DNA of 64,000 nucleotides, taken from the NCBI GenBank assembly GCA_904420175.1, contig CAJFUF010000027.1, positions 1 through 64,000 of the forward strand. Reading direction: 5' to 3'. This document shows, piece after piece, positions 42,848-52,199 of the stretch. The notes under the pieces are model-generated. The model was not told the origin of the DNA and did no database searches. It saw only the letters and a program-made list of their open reading frames with translations. Both the position numbers and the translations under genes were made by a program. This DNA comes from Candidatus Schneewindia gallinarum. GTDB lineage: Bacteria; Bacillota; Clostridia; Oscillospirales; Ruminococcaceae. Within the stretch, counting starts at the first letter, position 1. The number at the start of each line of letters is the position of its first letter.

Positions 42848-43342
42848 TTGGGATTCCGTTTTTTGCCTGCGGAAACAGGCGACGCGCAGCAGATTTTTTC
42901 TCTAATCCGAGAGAGAATAAAATGGATGGACGAAGTCGGGATTGAGCAGTGGAACAAGGAGGACTACTGGGCTTTCTATCCGGAGGAATACTATTTTCGG
43001 GCCATCGGGGAAAAGCGCCTTTATATATTGAAGGACGAAAAAACCGGCGCGGTGGCGGCTGCCGGGGTGCTGTCCGGCTCTGATGGCCAGTGGCGGCAGG
43101 ATGGGACGAAAGCCGTTTACCTGCACAACTTTGTCACGGCGCTGAACGCCCGCGGCTCAGGGGACGTGTTTTTAAGAGAATGCGAGAACCTTGCCCGTGC
43201 GGAGGGTTGCGTGGTATTCCGGCTGGACTGTGCGGCGGACAACCGGAAGCTGAACCGGTATTATGAGCAGCATGGCTACCGGGCCGCCGGTCGGATGCAG
43301 GTGGGGGAATATACTGGTATAAAAAGGGAAAAGCAGCTTTAA
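42848..43342 (+). CDS. GNAT-family N-acetyltransferase
   Basis: 164 residues, Gcn5-related acetyltransferase fold: N-terminal FRFLPAETGDAQQIF, the central YLHNFVTALNARGSGDVFLREC region that takes the acetyl-CoA-binding place, and the C-terminal YYEQHGYRAAGRMQ. Substrate unknown. The start is TTG with GGAGG eight bases before; the next ATG is internal. Divergent from pstS. The 43343-43470 stretch downstream holds two GC-rich inverted repeats (one with 9-bp arms, GCCCGGCGG) without T tracts. Confidence 0.8.
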   Translation: MGFRFLPAETGDAQQIFSLIRERIKWMDEVGIEQWNKEDYWAFYPEEYYFRAIGEKRLYILKDEKTGAVAAAGVLSGSDGQWRQDGTKAVYLHNFVTALNARGSGDVFLRECENLARAEGCVVFRLDCAADNRKLNRYYEQHGYRAAGRMQVGEYTGIKREKQL

Positions 43343-43470
43343 GCCGGCGCCCGCAGGGCGCGCTGGCAAACCTACCGGTTTTTAAAGGCCGCCCGGCGGC
43401 ACAGAGGGACGTCCCGCCGGGCAGAGCGTATCCCTTCCGGCGGCAGGAAAATTTTTTCTCCGCCCGCCCC

Positions 43471-43523
43471 TTGACAAAGAAAAAGTGAGGAAGTATACTT
43501 TGAATAGACACCCCACGGGGGTG
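43471..43523 (+). promoter_or_regulatory. copA promoter with CsoR operator
   Basis: TTGACA (43471-43476), 17 bp, TATACT (43494-43499) is a near-perfect promoter. CACCCC-ACG-GGGGTG at 43509-43523 lies right at the transcription start and matches the C/G-rich palindromes recognised by CsoR. Strong repression without copper is expected. Confidence 0.8.
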
Positions 43524-43547
43524 GTGTGTTAGAAAGGAGCAAAGACC

Positions 43548-46106
43548 ATGCACGAAAAATTCCAGGTAACCGGTATGACCTGTTCTGCCTGCTCCGCCCA
43601 TGTGGAGAAGGCGGTGGGAAAGCTGGAGGGTGTCAAAGAGGTCAACGTCAGCCTGCTGCAAAACAGCATGACGGTGGACTACGACGAAAGCCTTTTAAGC
43701 GAGCAGGACATTGTGGCCGCCGTGGAAAAGGGCGGATACGGGGCCTCCCCGGCGGTGCAGGCGGGTGCGGCCCGCAAGGCCGCGGTGGAAAGCCCCCGGG
43801 ACCTTGCAAAGAAAGAAATGCACAGCATGAAAGTACGGCTGATTGTGTCCTTTGTGTTCCTCATCCCGCTGATGTACATCTCCATGGGGCACATGGTGGG
43901 CCTGCCGCTGCCGCCCTTCCTTGCAGGGACGGAGAACGCGGTCAGCTTTGCGCTGACCCAGATGCTGCTGACCCTGCCGGTGATGTTTATCAACCGCCGG
44001 TACTATGAAAACGGGTTTAAAAACCTGTGGCACCGCTCGCCCAATATGGACTCGCTGATTGCAATCGGCTCCTCTGCAGCCTTTGTGTACGGGGTGTTCT
44101 CCATCTATCAGATGAGCTGGGGCCTCGGCCACGGCGACATGGAGCTGGTGCACCACTTCATGATGGATCTGTATTTCGAGTCGGCTGCCATGATTCTGGC
44201 GCTGATTACACTGGGCAAATACCTTGAGACCCGCAGCAAGGGAAAAACCAGCGAGGCCATCGAAAAGCTGATGGACCTGGCGCCCAAGACCGCCACGGTG
44301 CTGCGGGGCGGGCAGGAGGTGGAAATCCCTGCGGAACAGCTGCAGAAGGGCGACGTCATTGTGGTGAAGCCCGGCGCGCGGATCCCGGCGGACGGCGTGG
44401 TGCTGTCCGGCGCCTCCGCAGTGGACGAGTCGGCCATTACCGGGGAGAGTATCCCGGTGGAAAAGCACGAGGGGGACCGGGTGACCTGCGCGACCATCAA
44501 CAAGACGGGCAGCTTCACCTTCACTGCCGACAAGGTGGGCGAGGACACCACCCTTTCCAAAATTATCGCCCTTGTGGAGGAGGCGTCCAGCAGTAAGGCG
44601 CCCATTGCAAAGCTGGCGGATAAGGTCAGCGGAATCTTCGTCCCGGTGGTGATGGCCATCGCCGTTTTGGCGACGGTTGTGTGGCTGCTGGTAGGTCAGG
44701 ACTTCTCCTTTGCACTGTCCATCGGCATTGCGGTCTTAGTTATCTCCTGCCCGTGCGCCCTGGGCCTTGCAACCCCGGTGGCCATTATGGTGGGCACCGG
44801 CAAGGGGGCGGAGAACGGCATTTTAATTAAATCGGCTGAGGCGCTGGAGACAGCCCACAGCATTCAGACGGTGGTGCTGGATAAAACGGGCACCATCACC
44901 GAAGGACGGCCCCGTGTCACCGGCCTGTTCCCAGCGCCGGGCACGGACGAGCAGACGCTGCTTCAGTTTGCAGCCAGCCTTGAAAAGTCAAGCGAGCACC
45001 CCCTGTCCGAGGCCATTGTGACCGAAGCCCAGCAGAGAGGCCTGACCCTGTCCGACACCGCACAGTTCGAGGCGGTGGTGGGCCGCGGCGTGTCCGCTGT
45101 GGTGGACGGCCAAAAAGGCGCCGCAGGCAACGCCGCCTTTATGGATGAGCTGGGCGTGCCGGTGGGCGAGTTTGGCGAGGTAGCGACGCAGGCGGCGGAC
45201 CAGGGGAAAACCCCGCTGTTCTTTGCTGCAGACGGGAAGATGCTCGGCGTTATCACGGTTGCAGACACGGTAAAGCCCACGTCCAAGGCGGCGGTGCAGG
45301 GCTTTAAGGACCTTGGCATTGAGGTGATTATGCTGACGGGCGACAACCGCCGCACCGCCGAGGCCATCCGGGCCGAGGTGGGCATCGACAAGGTGGTGGC
45401 CGAGGTTATGCCGGAGGACAAGGAGCGGGAGGTCAGCCGCCTGCAGCAGGCGGGCCGCAAGGTCGCCATGGTCGGCGATGGAATCAACGACGCACCCGCA
45501 CTGGCGCGCGCGGATGTGGGCCTGGCCATTGGGGCGGGCACCGACGTCGCCATCGAGTCGGCGGACATCGTGCTGATGAAAAGCGACCTGCAGGACGCGG
45601 TAACCGCCGTACAGCTGAGCAAGGCGGTGCTGAGAAACATCAAGGAAAACCTGTTCTGGGCGTTTTTCTACAACAGCATCGGCATCCCCATTGCGGCGGG
45701 CGTGCTGTACCCACTGCTGGGCCTGCGGCTGAACCCCATGCTGGGCGCGGCGGCCATGAGTTTAAGCTCGGTCTGCGTCGTCAGCAATGCACTGCGCTTA
45801 AAGCTTTTTAAACCGAAGCTTTCAGGCAATAAAACGGCCCCCAAAGCGGAAAAAACGCTTCCGGCGGCTGAAGTACAATCAGAAGGAGAGAGCAGTATGA
45901 AAAAAATCATTTCCATTGAAGGCATGGCCTGCGGCCATTGCAGCGCCAGAGTGGAGGCGGCCCTGAAGGCTGTGGACGGCGTCAGCGCGGTTTCCGTCAG
46001 CCTTGAAAACAAAAACGCCGAGGTGACCCTTGCGAAGGACGTGGCGGACGAGGTGCTGTCCGGCGCCGTGACCGAAGCGGGCTACACCGTAACGGGCATC
46101 CGCTAG
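43548..46106 (+). CDS. copA: Copper-exporting P1B-type ATPase CopA with C-terminal HMA domain
   Basis: 852 residues, exports Cu(I). N-terminal metal-binding domain with CSAC at 12-15; eight-helix membrane domain with Cys401-Pro-Cys403; phosphorylation Asp445 (DKTGT), HP motif (SSEHPLSE), GDGINDAP near 643-650. After the last helix, a flexible Lys/Ala/Glu linker (about 755-783) joins a second HMA domain with CGHC at 795-798. The second domain looks like a fused CopZ chaperone and has its own ribosome site. GAAAGGAG precedes the ATG. Confidence 0.96.
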   Translation: MHEKFQVTGMTCSACSAHVEKAVGKLEGVKEVNVSLLQNSMTVDYDESLLSEQDIVAAVEKGGYGASPAVQAGAARKAAVESPRDLAKKEMHSMKVRLIVSFVFLIPLMYISMGHMVGLPLPPFLAGTENAVSFALTQMLLTLPVMFINRRYYENGFKNLWHRSPNMDSLIAIGSSAAFVYGVFSIYQMSWGLGHGDMELVHHFMMDLYFESAAMILALITLGKYLETRSKGKTSEAIEKLMDLAPKTATVLRGGQEVEIPAEQLQKGDVIVVKPGARIPADGVVLSGASAVDESAITGESIPVEKHEGDRVTCATINKTGSFTFTADKVGEDTTLSKIIALVEEASSSKAPIAKLADKVSGIFVPVVMAIAVLATVVWLLVGQDFSFALSIGIAVLVISCPCALGLATPVAIMVGTGKGAENGILIKSAEALETAHSIQTVVLDKTGTITEGRPRVTGLFPAPGTDEQTLLQFAASLEKSSEHPLSEAIVTEAQQRGLTLSDTAQFEAVVGRGVSAVVDGQKGAAGNAAFMDELGVPVGEFGEVATQAADQGKTPLFFAADGKMLGVITVADTVKPTSKAAVQGFKDLGIEVIMLTGDNRRTAEAIRAEVGIDKVVAEVMPEDKEREVSRLQQAGRKVAMVGDGINDAPALARADVGLAIGAGTDVAIESADIVLMKSDLQDAVTAVQLSKAVLRNIKENLFWAFFYNSIGIPIAAGVLYPLLGLRLNPMLGAAAMSLSSVCVVSNALRLKLFKPKLSGNKTAPKAEKTLPAAEVQSEGESSMKKIISIEGMACGHCSARVEAALKAVDGVSAVSVSLENKNAEVTLAKDVADEVLSGAVTEAGYTVTGIR
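45897..46106 (+). CDS. copZ: Internal start giving a stand-alone CopZ-like chaperone (in frame with copA)
   Basis: An ATG at 45897 within the copA frame is preceded by AAGGAG (45883-45888) with eight bases of spacing. Translation from it would give a 69-residue protein beginning [15 protein letters not shown], the exact length and sequence style of a free CopZ copper chaperone. The linker that carries the ribosome site has low-complexity composition. Whether both products are made is inferred. Confidence 0.55.
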   Translation: MKKIISIEGMACGHCSARVEAALKAVDGVSAVSVSLENKNAEVTLAKDVADEVLSGAVTEAGYTVTGIR

Positions 46107-46110
46107 GCGC

Positions 46111-46374
46111 ATGACGGCGGAAAAGGAGACGGTGGCCCGGCTGCTGAAAACGGCCAGAGGGCAGATGGACGGCATTTTAAAAATGGTGGAGGAGGATCGG
46201 TACTGCATCGACATCTCAAACCAGCTGATGGCGTGTCAGTCGGTACTGGGCAAGGCAAACAAGCTGATCATCAAGGGCCACATGGAGCACTGCGTTAAAA
46301 GCGCCTTCGGGGGCGAGGACGCAACGGAAAAAATTGAGGAGCTGCTTGGCATTTTCGACAAGCTGGCAAAATAA
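46111..46374 (+). CDS. csoR: Copper-sensing repressor CsoR
   Basis: 87-residue all-helical DNA-binding protein of the DUF156 family. The Cu(I) ligands Cys32, His57 and Cys61 have the same spacing (25 and 4) as in characterised CsoR. It starts five bases after the copA stop without a clear ribosome site, so it is translated by coupling. It should repress its own operon via the operator at 43509-43523. Confidence 0.93.
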   Translation: MTAEKETVARLLKTARGQMDGILKMVEEDRYCIDISNQLMACQSVLGKANKLIIKGHMEHCVKSAFGGEDATEKIEELLGIFDKLAK

Positions 46375-46413
46375 AAAGCAGGGGGCCCGGCAGAAACGCC
46401 GCCCCCTGCTTTT
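46374..46413 (+). terminator. Intrinsic terminator of the copper operon
   Basis: AAAAGCAGGGGGC pairs with GCCCCCTGCTTTT. Confidence 0.88.
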
Positions 46414-46558
46414 GTAAAACAGCGCGCCGGCTTTGGAGAAGTGCCAAAGAAAGCCCCGCCTTGGAAGAAAAGTTTTACAGCCGGCCGGGTGGAACTTTTG
46501 CCCGCGGGGTGGTACAATAGAACAAACATACTCTCCAAATGGGAATGGAGCTGGTACC

Positions 46559-47173
46559 TTGTCCTTTACAACGCCTTTTGGAAGCTATTTCAGCTTTTCA
46601 ACCATATCGCTGTCCGTGCCGGACGCCATGATTTTGGCATTCATCGTGTTCCTTGTGTGCTGGCGGCTGAAGTTCCGAAACAATTCCACCCTGAAAACCA
46701 CCCTGAAAGGGCTGTTGTTTTTGTATGTGGGCGCGCTGCTTGCGCTGACGCAGGTACTTGTGCTGCCCGGCGGCTGGCACCTGTCCGCGGGGAACACCGC
46801 CTATGTGCTGAGCCTTATCCAGTTCGATCCGCTGCAGTCCGCCGCGCTTATCTACCGAAACTGCACGGCCATCGGCAACTACAGCGCGTTTGTGCGGCTG
46901 GTTATCGGCAACATCCTGCTGCTGGCGCCGTTGGGGGTGCTGCTGCCGCTTATCAACAAAAAGTACCGCTTCTGGAAAGTTTCGCTGGTGGGCCTGTGCA
47001 CCTCCCTTGGGATTGAGGGGCTGCAGCTGGTGGGCAACCTGCTGTACGGCAACGCGCTGCGCACGGTGGAAATTGACGACGTTATCTTCAACACCCTCGG
47101 TTGCATGGCGGCGTATCTGCTGCTGGCGCTGTGCCGGGTGGTTGTGAAAAAGCTTAATAAAGCCATCAATTAA
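46559..47173 (+). CDS. VanZ-family membrane protein
   Basis: 204 residues with about five hydrophobic helices. The VanZ-like core (NILLLAPLGVLLPLI, SLGIEGLQL, and RTVEIDDVIFNTLG) is clear; VanZ proteins are linked to low-level teicoplanin resistance, but most homologues have no known role. A TTG at 46559 with GGAG eight bases before is taken as the start; the long upstream frame from 46433 has no family similarity. TGGTACAAT near 46510 is a possible extended -10. Confidence 0.8.
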   Translation: MSFTTPFGSYFSFSTISLSVPDAMILAFIVFLVCWRLKFRNNSTLKTTLKGLLFLYVGALLALTQVLVLPGGWHLSAGNTAYVLSLIQFDPLQSAALIYRNCTAIGNYSAFVRLVIGNILLLAPLGVLLPLINKKYRFWKVSLVGLCTSLGIEGLQLVGNLLYGNALRTVEIDDVIFNTLGCMAAYLLLALCRVVVKKLNKAIN

Positions 47174-47210
47174 AAACAGCCTGAAAGCACTGCTTTCAGG
47201 CTGTTTTTTT
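47173..47210. terminator. Intrinsic terminator between vanZ and sortase genes
   Basis: A 17-bp perfect stem (CAGCCTGAAAGCA with its complement) with T7 on plus and T5 on minus. Confidence 0.9.
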
Positions 47211-47214
47211 CTGC

Positions 47215-48048
47215 TTACTGCTGAACAGGCTTTGTCTCCACAACCTTGCCGTGGACCACCAGCCGCGCGGTGTCGTAATCGAACACGCAGGTGGAAAGAG
47301 TCAGGATTTTGTCCGAGGCAGACACATCGACGCCGTAATCCACACTGCTGAGCCCCTTGATTTTTGCAAGCCAGGTGTTAAAGGCCGCATCGTCCGCAAA
47401 GTCCAGCTGGTAGGTGTCGGCGTAGGCGTCCACCACATAGGTGGAGAAAATCTCGTACTTGTAGGTATAATCCTTTGTGTACAGGTAGAAGTAACGGTTT
47501 TCCTCCGCAAAGGCCGTGTCGCGGTATTTCACCAGGTCGGAGAACATCTTGTGGTTTTCCTGATTGTGCCCGTAGATGATGGGATGCCGGGAGTCGAACT
47601 CCCCGGTGTTGCGGTAGTCGAGAAACAGGCTGCCGGCAAAGGAGTAGGTTTTGTCGTAAGCGGTGCGCAGGTAGGCGTCGTTGGTGGGGCCCAGCAGGAC
47701 GGGGTAGTTCACATTGCACTCCGGCACCACCAGCCAGCCCTTGATTTCCGTGTTGATTTCGCTTAACCTGTCAAAGTCGAAAACAGCGTCCATTGGGTCG
47801 CTTTCCTGCTCGGAACTGCTGGGGATCACGTCGGAGTACAGGCTGTTGTACAAATCATCCGTCTGCTTATCCTGTATGAAGATAAGGATCAGCTGCACGG
47901 CGGAGTAGAGGAACACCGCCACCGCCACCAGCATAATGACAAGGTAAAGGATTTTCTTCCGCTGCTTTTTTTTCTGCTCTGCCCTGTTCGGCTGCGGCCC
48001 GTCCGCCTGCGGAAGGACGGGGACCTTCTTGTGTCTTTTCAGTGCCAT
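47215..48048 (-). CDS. srtB: Class B sortase
   Basis: Membrane-bound transpeptidase that links surface proteins to peptidoglycan, 277 residues. Basic N terminus, transmembrane helix at about 33-58, then the beta-barrel with His161 (YGHNQ), Cys254 (TLSTC) and Arg262 (TARLVV). The spacing and the long helix before Cys are class B features. In Clostridioides difficile SrtB recognises (S/P)PxTG; two proteins in this window end in xPxTG-like signals. ATG 48048 has AAGGAG upstream. Confidence 0.93.
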   Translation of the reverse strand: MALKRHKKVPVLPQADGPQPNRAEQKKKQRKKILYLVIMLVAVAVFLYSAVQLILIFIQDKQTDDLYNSLYSDVIPSSSEQESDPMDAVFDFDRLSEINTEIKGWLVVPECNVNYPVLLGPTNDAYLRTAYDKTYSFAGSLFLDYRNTGEFDSRHPIIYGHNQENHKMFSDLVKYRDTAFAEENRYFYLYTKDYTYKYEIFSTYVVDAYADTYQLDFADDAAFNTWLAKIKGLSSVDYGVDVSASDKILTLSTCVFDYDTARLVVHGKVVETKPVQQ

Positions 48049-48113
48049 AGAAGTGAGCTCCTTTCCGATGTGCTCTGCGTTAAGTATGCCACACAGCGCA
48101 TGGCCTGTCAAAT

Positions 48114-48153
48114 GAAAAAAAGGGGAAGCGGCGCCGGGCCGCTTCCCCTTTTT
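48114..48153 (-). terminator. Intrinsic terminator of the MBOAT/DHHW operon
   Basis: AAGGGGAAGCGGC (48120-48132) pairs with GCCGCTTCCCCTT (48138-48150); T7 on the minus strand. Confidence 0.9.
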
Positions 48154-48157
48154 CAAG

Positions 48158-49291
48158 TTACCGCATAAGTTTTGCAAGGTTCAAGTCCGTGGTAAATGTG
48201 TCGATTCCATATAGGAACAGCACGTCGTCCGCCTGCTTGTCGGCGGCAAACTGGGCCACATCCTCCGCGGTGTAGCGCAGATCAAACATGTAGATGTTCT
48301 CGTAGTGCAGGCACAGCAGCGGAAGCATGCTGTTGCCGAAGGAATCCTTCAGCAGCACCAGGGTTTTGCCGTTGCCTGCGCTGGTATGCACGCTGGTCAG
48401 CCCGTGGTTCCCATCCACGTAGTAGACGTATTTGTCCTTGGTTTTTAACGCCTCGTCAAAATACAGGCTGGAGTAGGGACCCGGATCGTCATCAAAGGAG
48501 ACGGAGACGGTGAAGGTAAAGTTGGGGACATACCGCTTCATAACGTCGGGCGTCATGGGCAGCAGCGACTTGCTGTGGCTGGTGCCGAGGAAGCTGTCGC
48601 TGACCGTCTCAATGGTGAACTGATCCTTTCCGTACGGCTCAAGCCCCTTTGCCTGGCAGAATGCCACGTAGGCGACGTAAGCGCCGTCGGCAGTCCAGTG
48701 GTGGTCGCTGCGATAATACAGCTGTTCGCTGTCCTTCGCCGCAAGGAAGGAGGGGCGGATGTCGATAACGCTACCCGGCGCAAGGGTGCTGCTCAGCTTG
48801 TCGAATACCTCCCCCTCGTCCGGCAGAACAAGGAAGTCGGGCAGCTTGTCCTTTAAAATTTCACCGGAGGAGGGAACAGGCAGAATCTGCACCGGGGCGT
48901 TGCAGCCCTTTTCCCTTAAGGCGTCCGTAAACATCTGCACGGCGGACACGTTTCTTGTCAGCTGTGAATCGGACCACTTATCCGTTTTTTGAAACAGGTA
49001 GCCGTCCTTGCCGAAGTACACCTTGCCGTTGTCCTTCTTGCCCATGGCAAGGTCGGTTGCGGTCTTAATGGCCACAAACTGGTCCCTTGCCACAAACTGG
49101 TCGGTGATATAATCCTCAAACCCTTTTGTGAAGGCCCCGGAGGCCAGGCGCTGGAAGGAAAATTCCGGGAAGGTGGCCAGATACTTGTTCTCGTTTTCGG
49201 AGAACTCCCGGTCGGGGGTAAACAGGTTGACAACGGACAGCCCCCCCAACAGGATGAGAAACACAACGGTGGTAACAATGCTTCGTTTCAT
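48158..49291 (-). CDS. DHHW-family (AlgX/AlgJ-like) acylation protein
   Basis: 377 residues, extracellular SGNH-like domain anchored by an N-terminal helix (about 5-24). The family-naming motif DHHW occurs in YRSDHHWTADGAY near 198-209, and a GDSFGNS-like block (LLKDSFGNSMLPLL) follows near 318. With the adjacent MBOAT gene it forms a two-part O-acyltransfer system acting on a wall or exopolysaccharide. Starts 12 bases after the MBOAT stop. Confidence 0.88.
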   Translation of the reverse strand: MKRSIVTTVVFLILLGGLSVVNLFTPDREFSENENKYLATFPEFSFQRLASGAFTKGFEDYITDQFVARDQFVAIKTATDLAMGKKDNGKVYFGKDGYLFQKTDKWSDSQLTRNVSAVQMFTDALREKGCNAPVQILPVPSSGEILKDKLPDFLVLPDEGEVFDKLSSTLAPGSVIDIRPSFLAAKDSEQLYYRSDHHWTADGAYVAYVAFCQAKGLEPYGKDQFTIETVSDSFLGTSHSKSLLPMTPDVMKRYVPNFTFTVSVSFDDDPGPYSSLYFDEALKTKDKYVYYVDGNHGLTSVHTSAGNGKTLVLLKDSFGNSMLPLLCLHYENIYMFDLRYTAEDVAQFAADKQADDVLFLYGIDTFTTDLNLAKLMR

Positions 49292-49303
49292 CGTATCGCC
49301 TCC

Positions 49304-50722
49304 TTAAAAACGGAAATAGAGGAACGGGTTGTAACTGGCGTCCGCCACAAAGGCGGTGCACAGCACAAACAGCCCCACCAGCACCACATTCTCAATCACG
49401 GTGACGGCGGCGGAATTGTCGCCCAGCCGGTGGAACAGCCGGTTTGTCAGCTTCATGGGCAGGGTGCCGCAGCCCACGGCGGCAATCACCAGCAGGACCA
49501 GGTTGCTGGTCAGCAGATACAGGCTCTGGCTGTCGAGCAGCGCGCCGCCCGCGCCGAACATGGCCCCAATGTAGCCAAAGATGGCGTCCACGCTTTCAAA
49601 GTTGAAGAACACCCAGCTAATCAGCACCAGGACATAGCAGTAGACATGTCCCACAATGGAGGGCGCCTTTTTCAGCCATTTCAGCAGGAACGTCTTTTCC
49701 AGAATCAGCAGGATGCCGAAGTACACGCCCCACAGCAGGAAGTTCCAGCTGGCGCCGTGCCAGATGCCGGTCAGCGCCCAGACAATGCAGATGTTGCGGA
49801 TCTGGATGGCAAGGCCCCGGCGGTTGCCGCCAAGGGGGATGTAGACATACTCCTTAAACCAGGTGCTTAAGGAGATGTGCCAGCGGTTCCAGAACTCCGT
49901 AATACTGGTGGAGATATATGGATGGTCGAAGTTTTCAAGAAAGGTGAAGCCGAACATCTTGCCAAGGCCAATGGCCATGTCGCTGTAACCGGAGAAGTCG
50001 AAATAAATCTGGAAGCTGTAGGCGATGATGCCCACCCATGCAGTCAGAACCGGCATGGTGGACGCGTCCATGGCGGAGATGGTGCTCCACAGTACGCCGA
50101 TGTTGTTGGCCAGCAGCACCTTTTTGCCAAGTCCCAGCATAAAGCGCCGCACGCCGTAGGCGAACTGATCCATGGTCTCCGTCCGATCATCCAGCTGCTC
50201 TGCAATGGTTTTGTAGCGGACAATGGGGCCCGCAATCAGCTGGGGGAACAGGGAGACATACGCGCCGAAGGCCACGAAATTTTTCTGCACAGGGGTATCG
50301 CCCCGGTACACATCCACCACATAGGACATGGTCTGGAAGGTGTAGAAGGAGATACCGATGGGCAGCGGCAGGTTCAGCAGCGGAATGGAAAGCCCGAACA
50401 GCCCGTTTACAGAACCGATGAGGAAGTCCGTATATTTAAAGAAGCCAAGCAGCAGCAGGTTCAGCACCATGGCAACAACCAGGGTGCGCTTTGCGCGCTT
50501 CCCGTCGCCCTGCTGTTTGTAACGGCCCACCAGCCTGCCGCAGGCATAGTCCAGGGTGATGGTGAACAGCATAAGCAGCACATACACCGGTTCGCCCCAG
50601 GCGTAGAACAGCATGCTGGAAAGGAACAGGACCCAGTTGCGCCAGGATTTTGGAACAATAAAGTAAATAAGCAGGACTGCAGCGAGAAAATAAAAAAGAA
50701 AGAGGATGCTGCTGAAAACCAC
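49304..50722 (-). CDS. MBOAT-family O-acyltransferase
   Basis: 472-residue polytopic membrane enzyme of the AlgI/DltB group, moving acyl groups (usually acetyl) across the membrane. Family segments include NWVLFLSSMLFYAWGEP, FGAYVSLFPQLIAGPIVRYKT, and ALTGIWHGASWNFLLWGVYFG, with the catalytic His near 330. No dltA, C or D genes are present, so acetylation of a polysaccharide or peptidoglycan is more likely than alanylation. Confidence 0.92.
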   Translation of the reverse strand: MVFSSILFLFYFLAAVLLIYFIVPKSWRNWVLFLSSMLFYAWGEPVYVLLMLFTITLDYACGRLVGRYKQQGDGKRAKRTLVVAMVLNLLLLGFFKYTDFLIGSVNGLFGLSIPLLNLPLPIGISFYTFQTMSYVVDVYRGDTPVQKNFVAFGAYVSLFPQLIAGPIVRYKTIAEQLDDRTETMDQFAYGVRRFMLGLGKKVLLANNIGVLWSTISAMDASTMPVLTAWVGIIAYSFQIYFDFSGYSDMAIGLGKMFGFTFLENFDHPYISTSITEFWNRWHISLSTWFKEYVYIPLGGNRRGLAIQIRNICIVWALTGIWHGASWNFLLWGVYFGILLILEKTFLLKWLKKAPSIVGHVYCYVLVLISWVFFNFESVDAIFGYIGAMFGAGGALLDSQSLYLLTSNLVLLVIAAVGCGTLPMKLTNRLFHRLGDNSAAVTVIENVVLVGLFVLCTAFVADASYNPFLYFRF

Positions 50723-50785
50723 GTTGTTTTCCTCCGTTTCGTCGTTCTGTCCGGTAGTATGCCCGAACGAGTTTTTATTATAGCA

Positions 50786-52114
50786 TTATTTGCCTGCGCC
50801 GTCATCCGTTTTCGGGAAAATTTTTTGTTTTTCTTCCTCCGGCAACAGGGAGACGTCCCGCAGCTTCTGCTGGATTTTCCGGGTGCGCACGCCCACCAGC
50901 TTGTCCAGCTCTGCGTGGGCCTGCTCCAGCCGCTGCTGCGTCATGCGCAGCACGCCCCCGAAACTGTCAAATTCCGTCTTGACGGCGGCCAGGATGTTCC
51001 ACACCTCGCCGGAGCGTTTTTGAATGGCCAGCGTCTTAAAGCCCATTTGCAGGCTGTTGAGTATGGCCGCCATGGTGGTGGGCCCGGCAATGTTGATTTT
51101 GTAGTCGCGCTGCAGCGTCTCAATCAGGCCCCGGCGAACCACCTCGGCATACAGGCCCTCCGCCGGAAGGAACAGGATGGCAAAGTCCGTGGTAAAGGGC
51201 GGCTCCACATATTTGTCGCGGATGTCCTTCGCCTCGCTTTTCAAAACCCGCTCCAGTTCCTTTCCTTTTTGCTCCACCAGCTGCCTGTCCCCGGCGTCGT
51301 ACGCGTCAAGCAGCTGGCGGTATGCCTCGGTGGGGAATTTGGCGTCAATGGGCAGGTACACAGGGGTATCCCCGTCGCCCGGCAGACGCACGGCAAACTC
51401 CACCGGGCAGCCGCTGCCGGGCCGGGTCACCACATTCTGCTCGTACTGCTCCGGCGCAAGAACCTGCTCCAGAATGGCGCCCAGCTGAATTTCACCGAGG
51501 ATGCCCCGCGTTTTTACGCCGGACATGACCCTTTTCAGATCGCCCACGCCCTCTGCCAGTGTCTGCATTTCACCAAGCCCCTTGTACACCTGCTCCAGCC
51601 GCTCGCTTACAAGCCGGAAGGACTGGCTGATGCGTGCGTCCAGCGTGTGCTGCAGCTTCTCGTCCACCGTCCCGCGGATCTCCTCCAGCTTTTTGCCGTT
51701 TTCCTCCTGCAGGGCGGCCATCTGCCGCTCCATCTGGCGGCGGATGTTGTCCAGCTTCTGTTCGTTTTGCATGGAAAAGCCGCGCAGCCGCTCGTCCACG
51801 GCGGAAAAGCCGCCTGCCATGGAACGCAGCATCAGCTCATTTTGCTTTGCAAGCTCGCTCAGGCGTGCCTGCTGTGCGTCGGCCCCGTTCTGCTGCGCAT
51901 CGCGCAGCAGGTCGCCCATGGCACGCACGGAGGACTGAACGGTTTGTGCGTTTTCCTGCCGCAGTGCGCGCAGATCCTCCCTCAGTTCGCTTTTCAGACG
52001 GGCGAGCTCTGCCTGTGTGCCGTCCGCCCTGCGGCCGCGAAGGGAAAACACAAGGGAAAGCAGGCTGCACAGCAGCGTCAGGCCGGACAGGGCCAAAAGG
52101 GCATACAGTTCCAT
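50786..52114 (-). CDS. rmuC: RmuC-family DNA recombination protein
   Basis: 442 residues. One N-terminal transmembrane helix (about 3-24), a coiled-coil region to about 170, then the conserved RmuC nuclease-like domain (PVEFAVRLPGDG, PIDAKFPTEAYRQL, FLPAEGLYAEVVRRG). RmuC restrains inversions at repeats in E. coli and has been tied to phage defence in others. ATG 52114 follows GAGGAGGAG. Confidence 0.93.
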   Translation of the reverse strand: MELYALLALSGLTLLCSLLSLVFSLRGRRADGTQAELARLKSELREDLRALRQENAQTVQSSVRAMGDLLRDAQQNGADAQQARLSELAKQNELMLRSMAGGFSAVDERLRGFSMQNEQKLDNIRRQMERQMAALQEENGKKLEEIRGTVDEKLQHTLDARISQSFRLVSERLEQVYKGLGEMQTLAEGVGDLKRVMSGVKTRGILGEIQLGAILEQVLAPEQYEQNVVTRPGSGCPVEFAVRLPGDGDTPVYLPIDAKFPTEAYRQLLDAYDAGDRQLVEQKGKELERVLKSEAKDIRDKYVEPPFTTDFAILFLPAEGLYAEVVRRGLIETLQRDYKINIAGPTTMAAILNSLQMGFKTLAIQKRSGEVWNILAAVKTEFDSFGGVLRMTQQRLEQAHAELDKLVGVRTRKIQQKLRDVSLLPEEEKQKIFPKTDDGAGK

Positions 52115-52127
52115 AGACTCCTCCTCA

Positions 52128-52169
52128 ATAAAAATGGTTGCCGCGCCCGGTACACACGGGCGCGGCAAC
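52128..52169 (-). terminator. Intrinsic terminator upstream of rmuC
   Basis: GTTGCCGCGCCCG (52137-52149) pairs with CGGGCGCGGCAAC (52157-52169), then CATTTTTATT on the minus strand. Confidence 0.82.
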
Positions 52170-52199
52170 GGGGACAGGCTGTTTTCAGTTTACGAAAGC

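Noticed and set aside
43343-43470. Terminator after the GNAT gene
   Set aside because: The GC-rich inverted repeats there lack a T tract.
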